64,000 nucleotides of DNA from assembly GCF_035222275.1 (NCBI RefSeq), contig NC_085883.1, positions 620,001 through 684,000 of the forward strand. The letters run 5' to 3'. Both the position numbers and the translations under genes were made by a program. This document shows, piece after piece, positions 21,686 to 33,274 of the stretch (the first letter of the stretch is position 1; the number at the start of each line of letters is the position of its first letter). The notes below the pieces were generated by a model. That model had not been told where the DNA came from. It did no database searches and saw nothing but the letters and a program-made list of their open reading frames with translations. The DNA comes from Podospora bellae-mahoneyi. Its lineage: Eukaryota > Ascomycota > Sordariomycetes > Sordariales > Podosporaceae.

Positions 21686-22978
21686 CTACACAGTAATAGC
21701 CTTGGGATACATCCTCGTGCAGCTCAACCCAGTGTCGGACCCATCCCCACTCGACAGGAACACCTGATTGCTGCCACACAACAAAATATTCTTCCTGCCG
21801 CCCACATCAAGCGTGAGCTCGCCAGTCGCCGTGCTAACACACCCCTTCACCCTGATATAATTGGCAGGACTATACTCGGCACCCGTCTTCGCCTGAAGCC
21901 GAACAGACGCAGCGCTCCCTGGGCTCACCCAAGCACTGACCTTGTAGGTAGACTGCCCAACAAGGTAAAGAGTGGCCAGGTACCCCTCCTCGTCCAAAAC
22001 CCAATTGTACATCTTGTAGGCGTCGATGACAGGTTCGACTGGCGCTGATGCCCAATCCATACTGCCGTACAAGCCGGCCATGCCGTTGTTCAGCCGGGAA
22101 AAGAGGTAGCGCTGGCTGTTGGCGGAATCAGTCGCGACGGCGTTGAAGTTGGCGACATTACTGCATCTTTCTGCTGGGGCGACCACGGTGGAGGTGATGG
22201 TTGATGTAACGGTGGTTGTTGAACCTATGACCAAGATGTTCCCTGTTACCGTAGTCACGGCGGTGGCAGTGACCGAGGCCGTTTCAGCCTGGGTGTTGTA
22301 TTCTGTGGCAGTTACTTCGTCGATGACCGTGGTGGTGGTGGAAAGAGTAACAGGAATCGGGATCGTTGTGGCAGCCACGCTGTCGGTGAAGGTGACGGTC
22401 ACTGTCGCGGCCGAGGGTGAAACGGTAATAGTCTCCTGGGTGGCTCCTGCGCACTTGCAGACCGAAATATACTTCTCCCATGATGGACAATGTGCTGAGG
22501 CATAGCTTGGCATGGATGGCGCCAGGGTGCCACTCGTGGGTGCCAGGTCGGTATCGGCGGCGCGCGCCACGATTTGAGTCGCAGCACTCGGCAGGACTGT
22601 CGTGGTGGATGTTACCAAGACTGTAACGGTGTTATATACGTGGGTAACGTAGACCAGGGAGCGCTGAGTCGTCGTCCAAGTCACCGTGATGCTGATGGTG
22701 TTGAGCAATGTTTGGGTCTCGACATTCGAATAAACTGTTGCCGTCGTGGCATCTGTCTCGACCACGCTGACATACTCGGTCGGAACTTCCGTCACAGTCT
22801 CGGTAACAGTGGTGACTTGGGGCGTGACTGTTACTATCTCGAGAGCCAATGAGCAATCCTGTAGGCCATCAACCAGGGGATCAGCAACGGCCTTGAAGCA
22901 TTTGTTTGTGCGGCAGCAGGCGGCAGATGCCAGTTGAAGTAACCCAAAGGCCGAAACGAACGCAAGTCCCTGCTTCAT
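21686..22978 (-). CDS. Secreted mucin-like protein with cysteine-containing ends
   Basis: Single-exon frame of 430 residues. A signal peptide (MKQGLAFVSAFGLLQLASA) precedes a short cysteine-rich head (ACCRTNKCFKAV). Two Thr/Val-rich blocks follow, about residues 45-130 and 180-275, full of TVT, TTT and VTVT runs. They are separated by a cysteine segment (HCPSWEKYISVCKCAG). The C-terminal 150 residues form a globular-looking domain starting near CSNVANFNAVA, with conserved-looking YLFSRLNNGMAGLYGS, YNWVLDEEGYLATLY and CVSTATGELTLDVGG. The protein is probably secreted, heavily O-glycosylated and wall-associated. I do not recognise the C-terminal domain. No GPI tail is visible. Confidence 0.75.
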   Translation of the reverse strand: MKQGLAFVSAFGLLQLASAACCRTNKCFKAVADPLVDGLQDCSLALEIVTVTPQVTTVTETVTEVPTEYVSVVETDATTATVYSNVETQTLLNTISITVTWTTTQRSLVYVTHVYNTVTVLVTSTTTVLPSAATQIVARAADTDLAPTSGTLAPSMPSYASAHCPSWEKYISVCKCAGATQETITVSPSAATVTVTFTDSVAATTIPIPVTLSTTTTVIDEVTATEYNTQAETASVTATAVTTVTGNILVIGSTTTVTSTITSTVVAPAERCSNVANFNAVATDSANSQRYLFSRLNNGMAGLYGSMDWASAPVEPVIDAYKMYNWVLDEEGYLATLYLVGQSTYKVSAWVSPGSAASVRLQAKTGAEYSPANYIRVKGCVSTATGELTLDVGGRKNILLCGSNQVFLSSGDGSDTGLSCTRMYPKAITV

Positions 22979-25297
22979 CGTTTACGATAATGCTGATGCG
23001 ACGAAAAGAGTGACTAAAGTGAGTGTGGCAAAAGACAACAATAACCTTCGGCCAGCCCGCAACGGGGGCATTTTGCTTTTCAATGTTCCTACCATGATTC
23101 TAGATCTCCTTGGCGCTGTCAATGGTCTGAACTGTTTGGATTTGTGTGGAAATTGCGCATTGATATGGTCATGTCTGATTGGCCCCCTTTCCTCAGCTGT
23201 ACTCCATGCTGCCGCATCCTTTGAGCCGCAACCCGAAATATGCTCGATGATCTGCTAGCGTCCATCTGAGGTCCGAGAATCCTTGTCATCTCAGGATACC
23301 TAACCCATCATCGTGAACCATAGATGTCATCTGAGTTGTTGTGAAGCGTGCCAGCAGAACTGTGAGAAAAGTGATGGTATTGTACGGCACTGGAAAATCG
23401 GCTCCGGAGAGCAGAAATCTATCCATATCAACAGCTAACCTGTGGTCCACAGGGCAGAAGCCCTAGGAGCAACCTGCTTGAAATATTACAGTTGTCCTCC
23501 GAGGAATACTGACATGACATCACAAGAAATCCCCAAGAGCCCTACCTGTACAATATGCGCTTATAGATATGACCGAGATGGAGGAGAAGAGTTGGTGTGG
23601 TGATGATAAGAAGAGATGCATGACTTTTACCGGATGGAAGAAAAGCTTCACCAATTAAGAGAACCACCAGTCAGCATGAATATGGGATCGAAGACCTGCG
23701 TTTGTCAACAGTCATTTCTTATATACCTATTTAACCTTTCCCCTCTAGAAAAGGAGCAGCAGATGAAAACAATCACCACGTATTCGCACGAAACAACAGT
23801 ATATCATGGGCACAGGGACTAGTGAAACGGCTCATCTTGAGTAATACCTGAGTGTATACGATATCGGTCGAACCTCAAGCACAGCAGGCAACCGCCCTCC
23901 CTCTGAATTGGTATTTTCCTAGGCCTTAACTACGAGCTAAAACTTTACAATAAATGAGAGCGCTATTCTTTCTTTCAGTCAAGCTAGAATATAGGTGGCC
24001 GGATGACTCGCGTCTCCCTACAACATGCCTCATGAGAAGAAAGCTTGCTAGAGCATGTTCCTCAGCCAAAAGACCAGCATGATGACGCATGGAACCTTGA
24101 CATCACAGTCTCCGTGTGATTGCTCCCAGTTCACTTGGTCCCACCTTTTCTGTCGGGTCCACATGTTGGTTGCTCTGGATTGGGGTTTTGTTGCGTATAT
24201 CACACACTTTGTAGTTTTCTTTTCACTCTCTGTTAAATTTCACCATCATCACTTTTCTCACCACCTTTGCCTCACTTTGCGCGCCAGTGACCACTTTCAC
24301 TGTCCCAACCCCCGCCTGTTCGCTAACCGACCTGGACACTGAGGACGTTTGGAGATGCGACCAGCTCGCCAACACTTGAAAACGGGTTGCCTAAGATACT
24401 ATCTACTTGGCGTACGCCGACGTGTTTGTTTTGGCCTTGATTTGACTCAACCGTGGCTTCATGGATTGTCCGGTAAGGTCCGTTAATCGGCGTGAGAGTT
24501 ACGCTACCCCGTCACGGCCTTTGTCGGCTTGCATACAATGGAGCCAATATGACTTTTGGATCGCGAGCAGTTTGGCCCCCGCGCAGCTAGCCTCAATCAA
24601 TTTGTCAAGGCTTCACAGATCCGTATCTCCGAGTCCATTAACATTGACGGCGGTGAGTTGCAAAGGTTGAAGCTGAATAGGGGATCTGTTCGGTTATGCA
24701 AGAAACCTGTTTGCATGTCGCATTCCGGAGGTGTAGGTAAGCCCTACGAGCCGTCTCAACACGAGCCTTTCCCGTGTTGTGTAGGCGAACCGGAGGATGT
24801 CAGCAGAGTGTCGTCGCGATGCGACGTGGACGCATGTGTCCTATACTTGTCTCTACATGAAAAGCTTGGTTATCACGAGCCTGCATGCTAGGCATCACGC
24901 AAAATTGTACAAGAAACTTCTAGCATGAGACTCGGCACAGGAACGGTGCCGAGTGCGCCCAATGATAGCTGCTACCATGCTCACTACGATCCTGGAAAGT
25001 GGGTTTAGAAGTGTCGATAGTTCGTTTCGCTTACACGTTGTATCCCCGTCGGCATATTGCTGGGCAAGAGCCACGGCATCCGCCTTGGCGGACGTGGACA
25101 GATGTGAACAAGGCTGAAGATATCATCAACTGTCGTCGTGAATAGAGACAGAGAGAAAAAAAAGGTATAAAGGGGAGGCCATCGACCCTCAACCATCCGG
25201 ATTCTCTCCTCACCCTCACCAGCATCCTCACCTCCATCCTCACCAGCATCATCAACTACGCTTCCACCTTCAAATCTTTTTCTCTTCAACCCTCAAG
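22979..25297. other. Long gene-poor stretch
   Basis: 2.3 kb without a supported gene. A coding-like patch near 24235-24350 reads as a secretory leader followed by PTPACSLTDLDTEDVWRCDQ but has no ATG, and a cysteine-containing open frame runs to 24891; these may be decayed gene parts. The right end is the promoter of the LysM gene. Confidence 0.5.
25166..25171 (+). promoter_or_regulatory. TATA box of the LysM gene
   Basis: TATAAA lies 127 bp before the ATG at 25298, followed by a CT-rich leader with repeated CTCACC/CACCAGCATC units. This layout is typical of highly expressed secreted-protein genes in filamentous fungi. Confidence 0.6.
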
Positions 25298-25912
25298 ATG
25301 AAGTTCACTCTCTCCACCGCCATCCTCACCGGGCTCGCCACCCTGGCCTCGGCCCAGTCCCCTCAAATGCCCGGCCTCGCCCCCAACTGCAACCGCTACC
25401 ACTACGTCCAAAGCGGCGACACCTGCGCCGTCATCGCCGCCGCCAACGGCATCTCGGTCGCCCAGTTCCTCTCCTGGAACTCCGAAGTCAACGCGGGCTG
25501 CACCAACCTCTGGCTCAACTACTTTGTCTGCACCGGCGTCTCCTCGAGCGGCGGCACCACCACCGCCACCGTGACCAGCACCGCTGACAACGGCGGCACA
25601 ATAACCAACACTGTCACGAGCACCAAGGAGAATGGCGGCACAACAACCGCTACTGTTACCAGCACCGCTGGGAACGGCGGCACCATCACCACCTCTGGTG
25701 GCCCTACCAGCACCCCTACCAACACCTCCCCTCAGATGCCCGGGTTGCCTTCTACCTGCTGGTTGTTCCACACTGTTGAGACCGGGGATACTTGCGAGAT
25801 TATTGCTGCCAGCTATGGGGTCACGCTTGCGCAGTTTTATGCTTGGAATCCCGAGATCAACTCTACTTGCACCAACTTGTGGTTGGGATTTGCTGTCTGC
25901 GTTGGGGCGTAA
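25298..25912 (+). CDS. Secreted two-LysM protein (chitin-binding effector type)
   Basis: Single-exon frame of 204 residues. A signal peptide (MKFTLSTAILTGLATLASA) is followed by LysM 1 at about residues 33-78 (YHYVQSGDTCAVIAAANG, FLSWNSEVNAGCTNLW, NYFVC). A Thr/Gly/Asn-rich linker of about 65 residues is built from repeats like GGTTTATVTST and NGGTIT. LysM 2 at about 157-202 reads FHTVETGDTCEIIAASYG, FYAWNPEINSTCTNLW, GFAVC. Each LysM keeps the four cysteines of the fungal subclass. Such proteins bind chitin or its oligomers outside the cell; in plant pathogens relatives such as Ecp6 and Slp1 hide chitin from host receptors, while in saprotrophs the role is often unclear. Domain call is firm; effector activity is inference. 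Confidence 0.93.
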   Translation: MKFTLSTAILTGLATLASAQSPQMPGLAPNCNRYHYVQSGDTCAVIAAANGISVAQFLSWNSEVNAGCTNLWLNYFVCTGVSSSGGTTTATVTSTADNGGTITNTVTSTKENGGTTTATVTSTAGNGGTITTSGGPTSTPTNTSPQMPGLPSTCWLFHTVETGDTCEIIAASYGVTLAQFYAWNPEINSTCTNLWLGFAVCVGA

Positions 25913-26466
25913 GGAGAAGACAGAATGGGGCGGCTTTAGAGTCAGGGGATAGTCTTTACTGCTAGCTTGGGGAGTGTAGATAGCCAAATCGAATGTCAAT
26001 GTTTGGTGAACCAACGGTCCGGGTTGTCATGACAACTTGTGATTATCTTGTGAAATGCATAGTCCAGATTGCATAAACTGTGGTGCACTCTAACATCAAT
26101 ATGGTATGGAAAAGGTTCCGTGGAAATCATAATGTCAAGCTAGATGGGTACCGGATCTGTACAACACCTAGTTATCTCACGTGGTTTTCATACTTTTGTG
26201 GGCAAGGCTGTTGGCAAGCTTTCAATCCGGCACCAAGGACAAGTGATAAGGATTCACCTCGCGGGACTGGATCTCAAACTTTCATAACACCACATCACAT
26301 CTGTGCAGGAACCTCAATGTCACAAAAAGAGAGCAAAAGTTGAACATCAAGATATTCAATTTATCCCACAGTCGACAAGGTGATAGCTAAGATCCTCCTC
26401 TATATCTTCCATCTGCAGTACATTTGGCCTATCACATCCTTCCTTCATTCTCACATGCAACTGCAT
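25913..26466. other. Intergenic between convergent genes
   Basis: No gene seen; 3' flanks of the LysM gene and the small cysteine-rich gene. Confidence 0.5.
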
Positions 26467-26838
26467 TTAGCAGTTGAGAACAGCGTTGCCGCAGCCAGTG
26501 ACGACCTTGTTGACACCAGCAGAGGAGACGGCCTTGCGGGCGCTGCCGCAGTAGCGGCCCTGAGAGGTGGAGCCCTTGCAGAAGTTCACGCTGTGGCATC
26601 ATTTGTGTTAGCACAAGGGAAGCTGAGCTGGTCTTGTTGGAGGGGGTTCGTCTCACCAGCAGCCATCACCGAGCTGGGACTCCCAGATCCAGGACTTGAC
26701 AGTGAAGCCGACGCTGCGGGAGCCGGCGGAAGAGTAGCTCTTCTGGGTGCCCTGGTAGTTGTCGGCGCTGTAGACGGAGAGGGTGTAGGCGGAGGAGGTG
26801 CCAGCGAGGGCGGCGACGAGGAGGGTGGAGAGCTGCAT
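26467..26838 (-). CDS. Small secreted cysteine-containing protein, crystallin-like pattern
   Basis: Two exons (26838-26657 and 26590-26467) encode about 101 residues. A signal peptide (MQLSTLLVAALAGTSSA) precedes YTLSVYSADNYQGTQKSY, a pattern like the first Greek-key strand pair of beta/gamma-crystallin-type small secreted proteins (YxxxNYQG). Then come VKSWIWESQLGDGCCVNFC, GRYCGSARKAV and an ending TGCGNAVLNC. The six cysteines would allow three disulfides. The intron has GTGAGA and CACAG ends and joins C to C in the middle of the CC pair. The product is extracellular. Relatives by pattern include fungal killer-protein-like and candidate effector families; that link is tentative. Confidence 0.75.
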
Positions 26839-28503
26839 TTTGATGGTTTTGGTTGGTTGGTTGGAAAGTGAAGATTTGTCTTGAGTAGATGGCTTGTCTG
26901 AAGGCTTGATGGTGAGGATGATGAGAAAAGGTGTCTCAATGTCGTGATGATGGCTCTCTTTTATAGACAAAATCTCGAGATGATCCTTCACAAGCAAACG
27001 GTCTCGAGTCTTTCCGTCTTACTCCTCGGTGTAGTCGATCTGTGGAGCTCATGATGTGTTTTTGGATGCTGTTGTCACCAGTAATACCTGCTACAGGTGC
27101 ATGTTGTGTGAGATGATTCGATGGGAGTGGGTGGCCAATGGTTGAGGCGGGCGGGTAGCTGTGTAGCCGTTGTAACGTTGAGGGTGCAAGCTGTCTCTGT
27201 TCAGCTAGAGCCTCACTTTTGGGGTTGCACCGAACTGCAGGATCTGCATAGTGGTTGAGATCATGCCTACAGAGGGTCTAATCGGGCGACCTGGACCCCT
27301 CTCCAGATTCGAGTGCGTCTCCTGAACTGATCGAGAACTTTGATGTTGGAAGTGTCAGAGTTACCTACTCGTATGGATATTTCAGCTATCTACAAGGCAT
27401 CTACTACAAAGCACTGGCTTGATCTGAAGTCAATTTCACGATATAAGTGACTGCTGCTCAGATCTATGCTCCTGAATCGCACGGTCAAACCGGGTAACCG
27501 GAGGCCATCGAATGGTGCGGAGGGGTGGCGGAGAGCCTCCGGGAGCATGGTCTTGGCTACCGTCGTACTGTCGCTTGTCTACCTTATATTTCCCGGGGAA
27601 TTGTGGGCTTCTCACGTTGAGGCTCTCGGCTATATGCAGGAACGTCAAAAATGGAATGGCTCGCGGTCAGCGATTTGGTCATTGGCGTTGCCGTTGAGAT
27701 CTAGATCGTAGTAGACCAAGAAGCTTGCGCCGTACACCCAGTTCACACAAAAGAAGTTTCACTGATACCTATCGAGAACACATATTCGTTTGCAGTTGCC
27801 TGTTGTAGCTCTCTCCATGTGCTTCGAAGCCTGTCAAGTTGTCCATCAAAGCGTCGGTCAAGGTGCTCGCCAAGCTGCTCGCCAAACCTTGACAGTGGCT
27901 GGTGGCGGGATCGGAACAGCACGTATACCCTTAATTATCGGCGCATATAGACATACGCTTCTGTGTATCAGGCGGGTCAAGATCATTGACGGCGGATCTC
28001 TCGTTGTTTTGTTCCTGACAGTTCGCCATCCCCATTCGATATTGTAACCGTCACGGCGTCAGCACTGTGGAGTGCGCTAACCCCGTTGAAGCAACTACGA
28101 CAAGCCTCCCCCAGATTGTCCTCTTGTCTGACGGGAAGGAACACGGGAAGTGGACCCTGGATCGACGAAATCTATCCGTAGTCGATGTCAGAACGCCATC
28201 TAGACTGCGATATGTCGTAGCACTTGTGTTGAAGCTTGCCCTAGATAGGGCTGGTACGCCCCGCCTTCGAAAACATCTCCGGTCTACGGAGGAACTGGAG
28301 TGAATAAGAAAAGGAGAAGCGCGTGTTGATCGTGCCACAGCCGAGGAATTGAGCGAGAAATAGGCGCTTTGTCGCTTGATTTGTGCGGGAGCAAACACGG
28401 AGGAAATTCTCCGTGGAGCCCGAAACAACAAAAGTGAACGTCTCACGAGCAAGCAGCATCACCTGATTTACCTCCTTCTTTCGTGTGAGAGCAATCATCA
28501 GAT
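26839..28503. other. Gene-poor stretch
   Basis: 1.7 kb with no supported gene apart from the TATA box at 26959. Several open frames of 60-130 codons lack family features. Confidence 0.5.
26959..26965 (-). promoter_or_regulatory. TATA box of the small secreted protein gene
   Basis: TATAAAA on the minus strand, about 120 bp before the ATG at 26838. Confidence 0.55.
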
Positions 28504-28722
28504 TCAAAACTGCTCTACATAAAAATAAGCACCAGACTTCCAGGTTACAATTTTGAGATCCTCATCATACGGAGCAATCTTTCCTCTGATCTTTGCCACA
28601 AAAACATCTTGACATAGCTCAGCCAAGGCCTCGGCTACGACTCTCTCCGCTTCCCCCCCGCACCCAACACTGACGTCTATCTCCACCAGCCACTCTGCCA
28701 CTTCAGTTTCTATTACAAACTT
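28504..28722 (-). other. In-frame open extension after the subtilisin stop
   Basis: After the TGA of the protease the same frame stays open for about 72 codons to a second stop at 28504. The reading includes EVAEWLVEIDVSVGC, VVAEALAELCQDVF, KIRGKIAPYDEDLKIVTW and AYFYVEQF, which looks like folded protein rather than random sequence. It could be a C-terminal extension reached by stop-codon read-through or alternative splicing, or a remnant of another gene. No splice pair that would skip the TGA is obvious. Confidence 0.4.
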
Positions 28723-30055
<1,333 letters not shown>

Positions 30056-31629
30056 TTTTTGGTCTTGTGGAACGTGAGATAGGTATGGTAGGTGCTAGGT
30101 TCGTTATTGTTTCTGATCAGATCTGAAGGGTGAAGTCAAATCTTTGAACACAGGATGTAGAAGATGGAGCCTTTCAACGACACACCGACCCAGCTATTTA
30201 TCCACCGCGTCATCTCCTCTGACCGAATTCCGCAAAGACACCACGGATGTCGCCGCGGACAGGAAGGCCAAGGCAGCCATGTCTCTCGACCGTCACCTCC
30301 ACGATCATTCGTCGTTTCTTGGGATCTGCGTTTCGTCTTTTATCGCAATGGCTTGCGTAACTCAGCCCTGTACCGACACTCTGCTCTAGCGGCAGCCAAA
30401 CAGAAGCCAAGATGCTGCCAAAGTCCAGCTGGAACGAAACATTTCACGGCTAGACATGCAGAAGAGGAGGAGTCTAGATCGTTAAAGTGCCCGGTACTGG
30501 TGGAGGGCATGCGTAGGGCTGAGTTAATGAATGCTACATTATGCAGCCACTATGCGGTTGACTCCCGCTCATGACCAATGCTACCTGCCGTGGCTTGCCT
30601 GGCGCACTGTTTATTGATTCTCGGTGCGTTTTGGCAAGAGGGGTAGGGTGAAATGTCACATTCACACCGAGGACTTTTCACCAGCAGTAGAGAGGGACCA
30701 TGGTTCATCATGTTGATGGTGAAGGATCAATGTTTGAATGATATATTGACCGCTTATGCGCCACAGATCATGGGATAGTAAAGCTTCACCTGGTTGGGCG
30801 ACGTACGAGCTGAGGACTAACGCCACATTTTCCCGTCTTTTGTGTAACTTTTAGATAACAACCTGGAACACAGCTACCTACCCCACGCGGCAGAGACAAG
30901 CCCCGGAGGTGGAGGGCGACAACACTCTCGCCGTGAAGATCTGTCTCAGCAGTTTTCGTGGTTCCCGCAATCACCGAGGTGGCTTTTGAGAAGAGACACA
31001 GTCTTCAGAATGTGAACTTAACAAAGAAAGAGAGAGGTTGAGCTCCGGACGCCACTAGCGGTGATGCGTCAAGGGATTCAGGGGTAGCTTGGCTCACGTG
31101 ATCTTTGAAACTGGTTTTCACTGCCATCAATGTTGGATTAAGAAGAGAAAAGCTGGAGTACAAGAGGACGATGCCGTATTATAAATTTAAGGAGACTGTT
31201 TCACGGGAATGCAACGGAGGATGTGGGGAGAGAGGGTGGCTGGAGTGGCATTTGTTTGGTGGATAAAATCCATCCAACTGAGACAGCACGGGGCCCACCT
31301 GCGGGGGTGCCATGCGGAGAACGGCCCCGAGTCCATGGTTTGAGATGCTCCGGTTCGCGAGGATCATGGTGCAGGGTAGATGAATGGTAAGTTTGCACAG
31401 ACATTGACGGCGGCGTTGTTGATACCATCGAACTAGGTAGTCGAAGACTTGGTAGCATTTTTTTCCACCAAGCTAAAAGCGGCCTTCCGGTGGGGTTGGA
31501 CGTTCACAAGAATTTGAAAAGTGAATATTCTCAACTAATCCTACACCTCGGTACGCTCTCACTGTCGGCCTAGTTGATCTTCGGTAGCGGAGGACTTTCC
31601 GGATTAGGAGCTAGGAAGCTCAGTGGCTC

Positions 31630-31914
31630 TCAACTCCCGACGCCAACCCAGGCGGAGAAATCAAATCCGGGGTGCAGCTTGACGTCGACACTTGGCCAAG
31701 CCATGTCGGTGACAGCTTCATCAAGGAAGCAGGGCCGCATCTCGGCCCACTCCTCATTCTTGGACGAGGCCGAGATGGTCTCCATCTTAACGGTCTCGTC
31801 GTGACACATGGCAGGAAAATACGAAACACCGTGGATCTCCTGTTCACAATTATCCCGGGGTTCTCTGAGCGTATGGAGGACCTCCGTCCTTCCGTGGATC
31901 GGAACAGGGAGCAT
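31630..31914 (-). CDS. Possible small protein, unrecognised
   Basis: ATG-started frame of 94 codons on the minus strand. The second half has strongly G/C-biased third positions as in neighbouring real genes and reads like folded protein (KMETISASSKNEEWAEM, CFLDEAVTDMAW, HPGFDFSAWVGVG). No signal peptide, homologue or splice partner was recognised. It may be the last exon of a longer or decayed gene. Confidence 0.3.
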   Translation of the reverse strand: MLPVPIHGRTEVLHTLREPRDNCEQEIHGVSYFPAMCHDETVKMETISASSKNEEWAEMRPCFLDEAVTDMAWPSVDVKLHPGFDFSAWVGVGS

Positions 31915-32078
31915 CGCCGGGTGCCAATACCTGCACCTAACTGTATGCAGACTCTAGTCCTTTTCTGACCGAGATATGGCTCGTATGACATGGAGTTTAC
32001 GGGGAAAGGTAGAACGGGTTGTTCCGTAAGGTAGGTATGCTTGCGAGAATCAAGTTGAATGATAGGTTTCGTCTGATC

Positions 32079-32084
32079 TATAAA
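32079..32084 (+). promoter_or_regulatory. TATA box of the pectate lyase gene
   Basis: TATAAA lies 77 bp before the ATG at 32156. Confidence 0.5.
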
Positions 32085-32155
32085 GCAACTGTCAACAGCC
32101 CATATGTTTCGAGATTGTGGTCGGTCAATCATTCATCGACAGCAAACCGCCCAAA

Positions 32156-33020
32156 ATGTTCTCCAACGCCGGACAGATCGCTCTCACCCTTCTCGCCGCT
32201 GCCCCTACGGCATTGGCCTGCCTGGGCTACACCGGCGGCCTTCCCAAGGCCACTGGGAATGTGGCTCTGACTGCGCCCATCTACGTCAAGGCTGGTCAGG
32301 TCTACGACGGTGGCTGGCGCAAGTTTGACAGAAACCCCAGCAGCTGTAATGGCCAGAGTGAAGGTGGTGAGAAGGACACCGCTTTCGTTGTTGAGCGTGG
32401 TGGTACTCTCCGCAACGTCATCATCGGTAAGACCGTCGGTGAGGGTGTCTACTGCAAGGGTGGCGGCTGCAACCTCGAGTTCATCTGGTTCGAGGACGTC
32501 TGCGAGGATGCCATCTCCATCGTAAGTGGACCGGTCTCCGACCGCCAGATTTCTATGGTCCGATCTAACCCCAATTACAGAAGGACGACCGTCCGGGAGA
32601 TGTCACCAACATTATTGGTGGTGGTGCCTACCACGCCTCTGACAAGGTGATCCAGCACAACGGCTGCGGCCGTGTCAACGTGAGTGTTCCTCGAAGCACC
32701 CCTCATGGAACGTCCAACTCTAACATCCTCGGTAGATCATCAACTTCTATGCCGAGAACTACGGCAAGGTCTATCGCTCGTGCGGAACAGTAGGTTAACC
32801 CGATTCGGCATGGTTTGCGAGACGTGTACTAACAGCCTCGCAGTGCCAGAAGTGCGCCCGCGAAGTCTACGTCGAGGGTGTCACCGCCCGCAAGGGTGGC
32901 GAGGTTGTCGGCATCACTAAGGCCAACGGTGACAAGGCCACCTTGGTGAATGTCTGCACTGATGCCAAGACCCCGTGTCAGAACTACAGCGGTCCTGGTG
33001 CCAAGGACGGCGCTTGCTAG
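32156..33020 (+). CDS. Pectate lyase, family PL3
   Basis: Four exons (32156-32521, 32581-32679, 32736-32789, 32844-33020), all introns with good GT..AG ends, give about 231 residues. After a signal peptide ending near PTALAC comes the PL3 parallel beta-helix: [51 protein letters not shown], then [35 protein letters not shown] and a cysteine pair near the end ([10 protein letters not shown]). The calcium-binding acidic residues of the helix (EDVCEDA) and the K..RSCG region expected in PL3 are present. The enzyme cleaves de-esterified polygalacturonan by beta-elimination outside the cell and marks a plant-matter lifestyle. The length equals that of typical single-domain PL3 enzymes. Confidence 0.93.
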
Positions 33021-33274
33021 GGGCTGGGCAAAAAAGTATGTCTTTTCCTCGGATTCAACACCAACTCCGAGACTCGAAATAAAACGTTTCCATTCCTGGA
33101 CTTTTACATCAAAGAGTAAATACCGTGTTTAACATTACTTGATACATGCTGCATGTCCTCGTCATACATACACAAAACCCGTGGTGTACAACCATCGCCC
33201 CCCAGCCCCAGGATATCATAACACACGAAAGAAAGAAACAAAAGCCTATTAGACACCTCTCTCCCACTTTCGGT

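Larger units (their letters stand above)
30056..32155. other. Gene-poor stretch, divergent promoters at its ends
   Basis: 2.1 kb between the protease (minus) and the pectate lyase (plus). The only coding-like patch is the small minus-strand frame at 31630-31914. A TATAAA at 32079 belongs to the pectate lyase. Confidence 0.5.

Noticed and set aside
22979-25297. Search for a transposable element in the largest gene-free gap
   Set aside because: No terminal repeats, transposase-like or polymerase-like frames were recognised on either strand.
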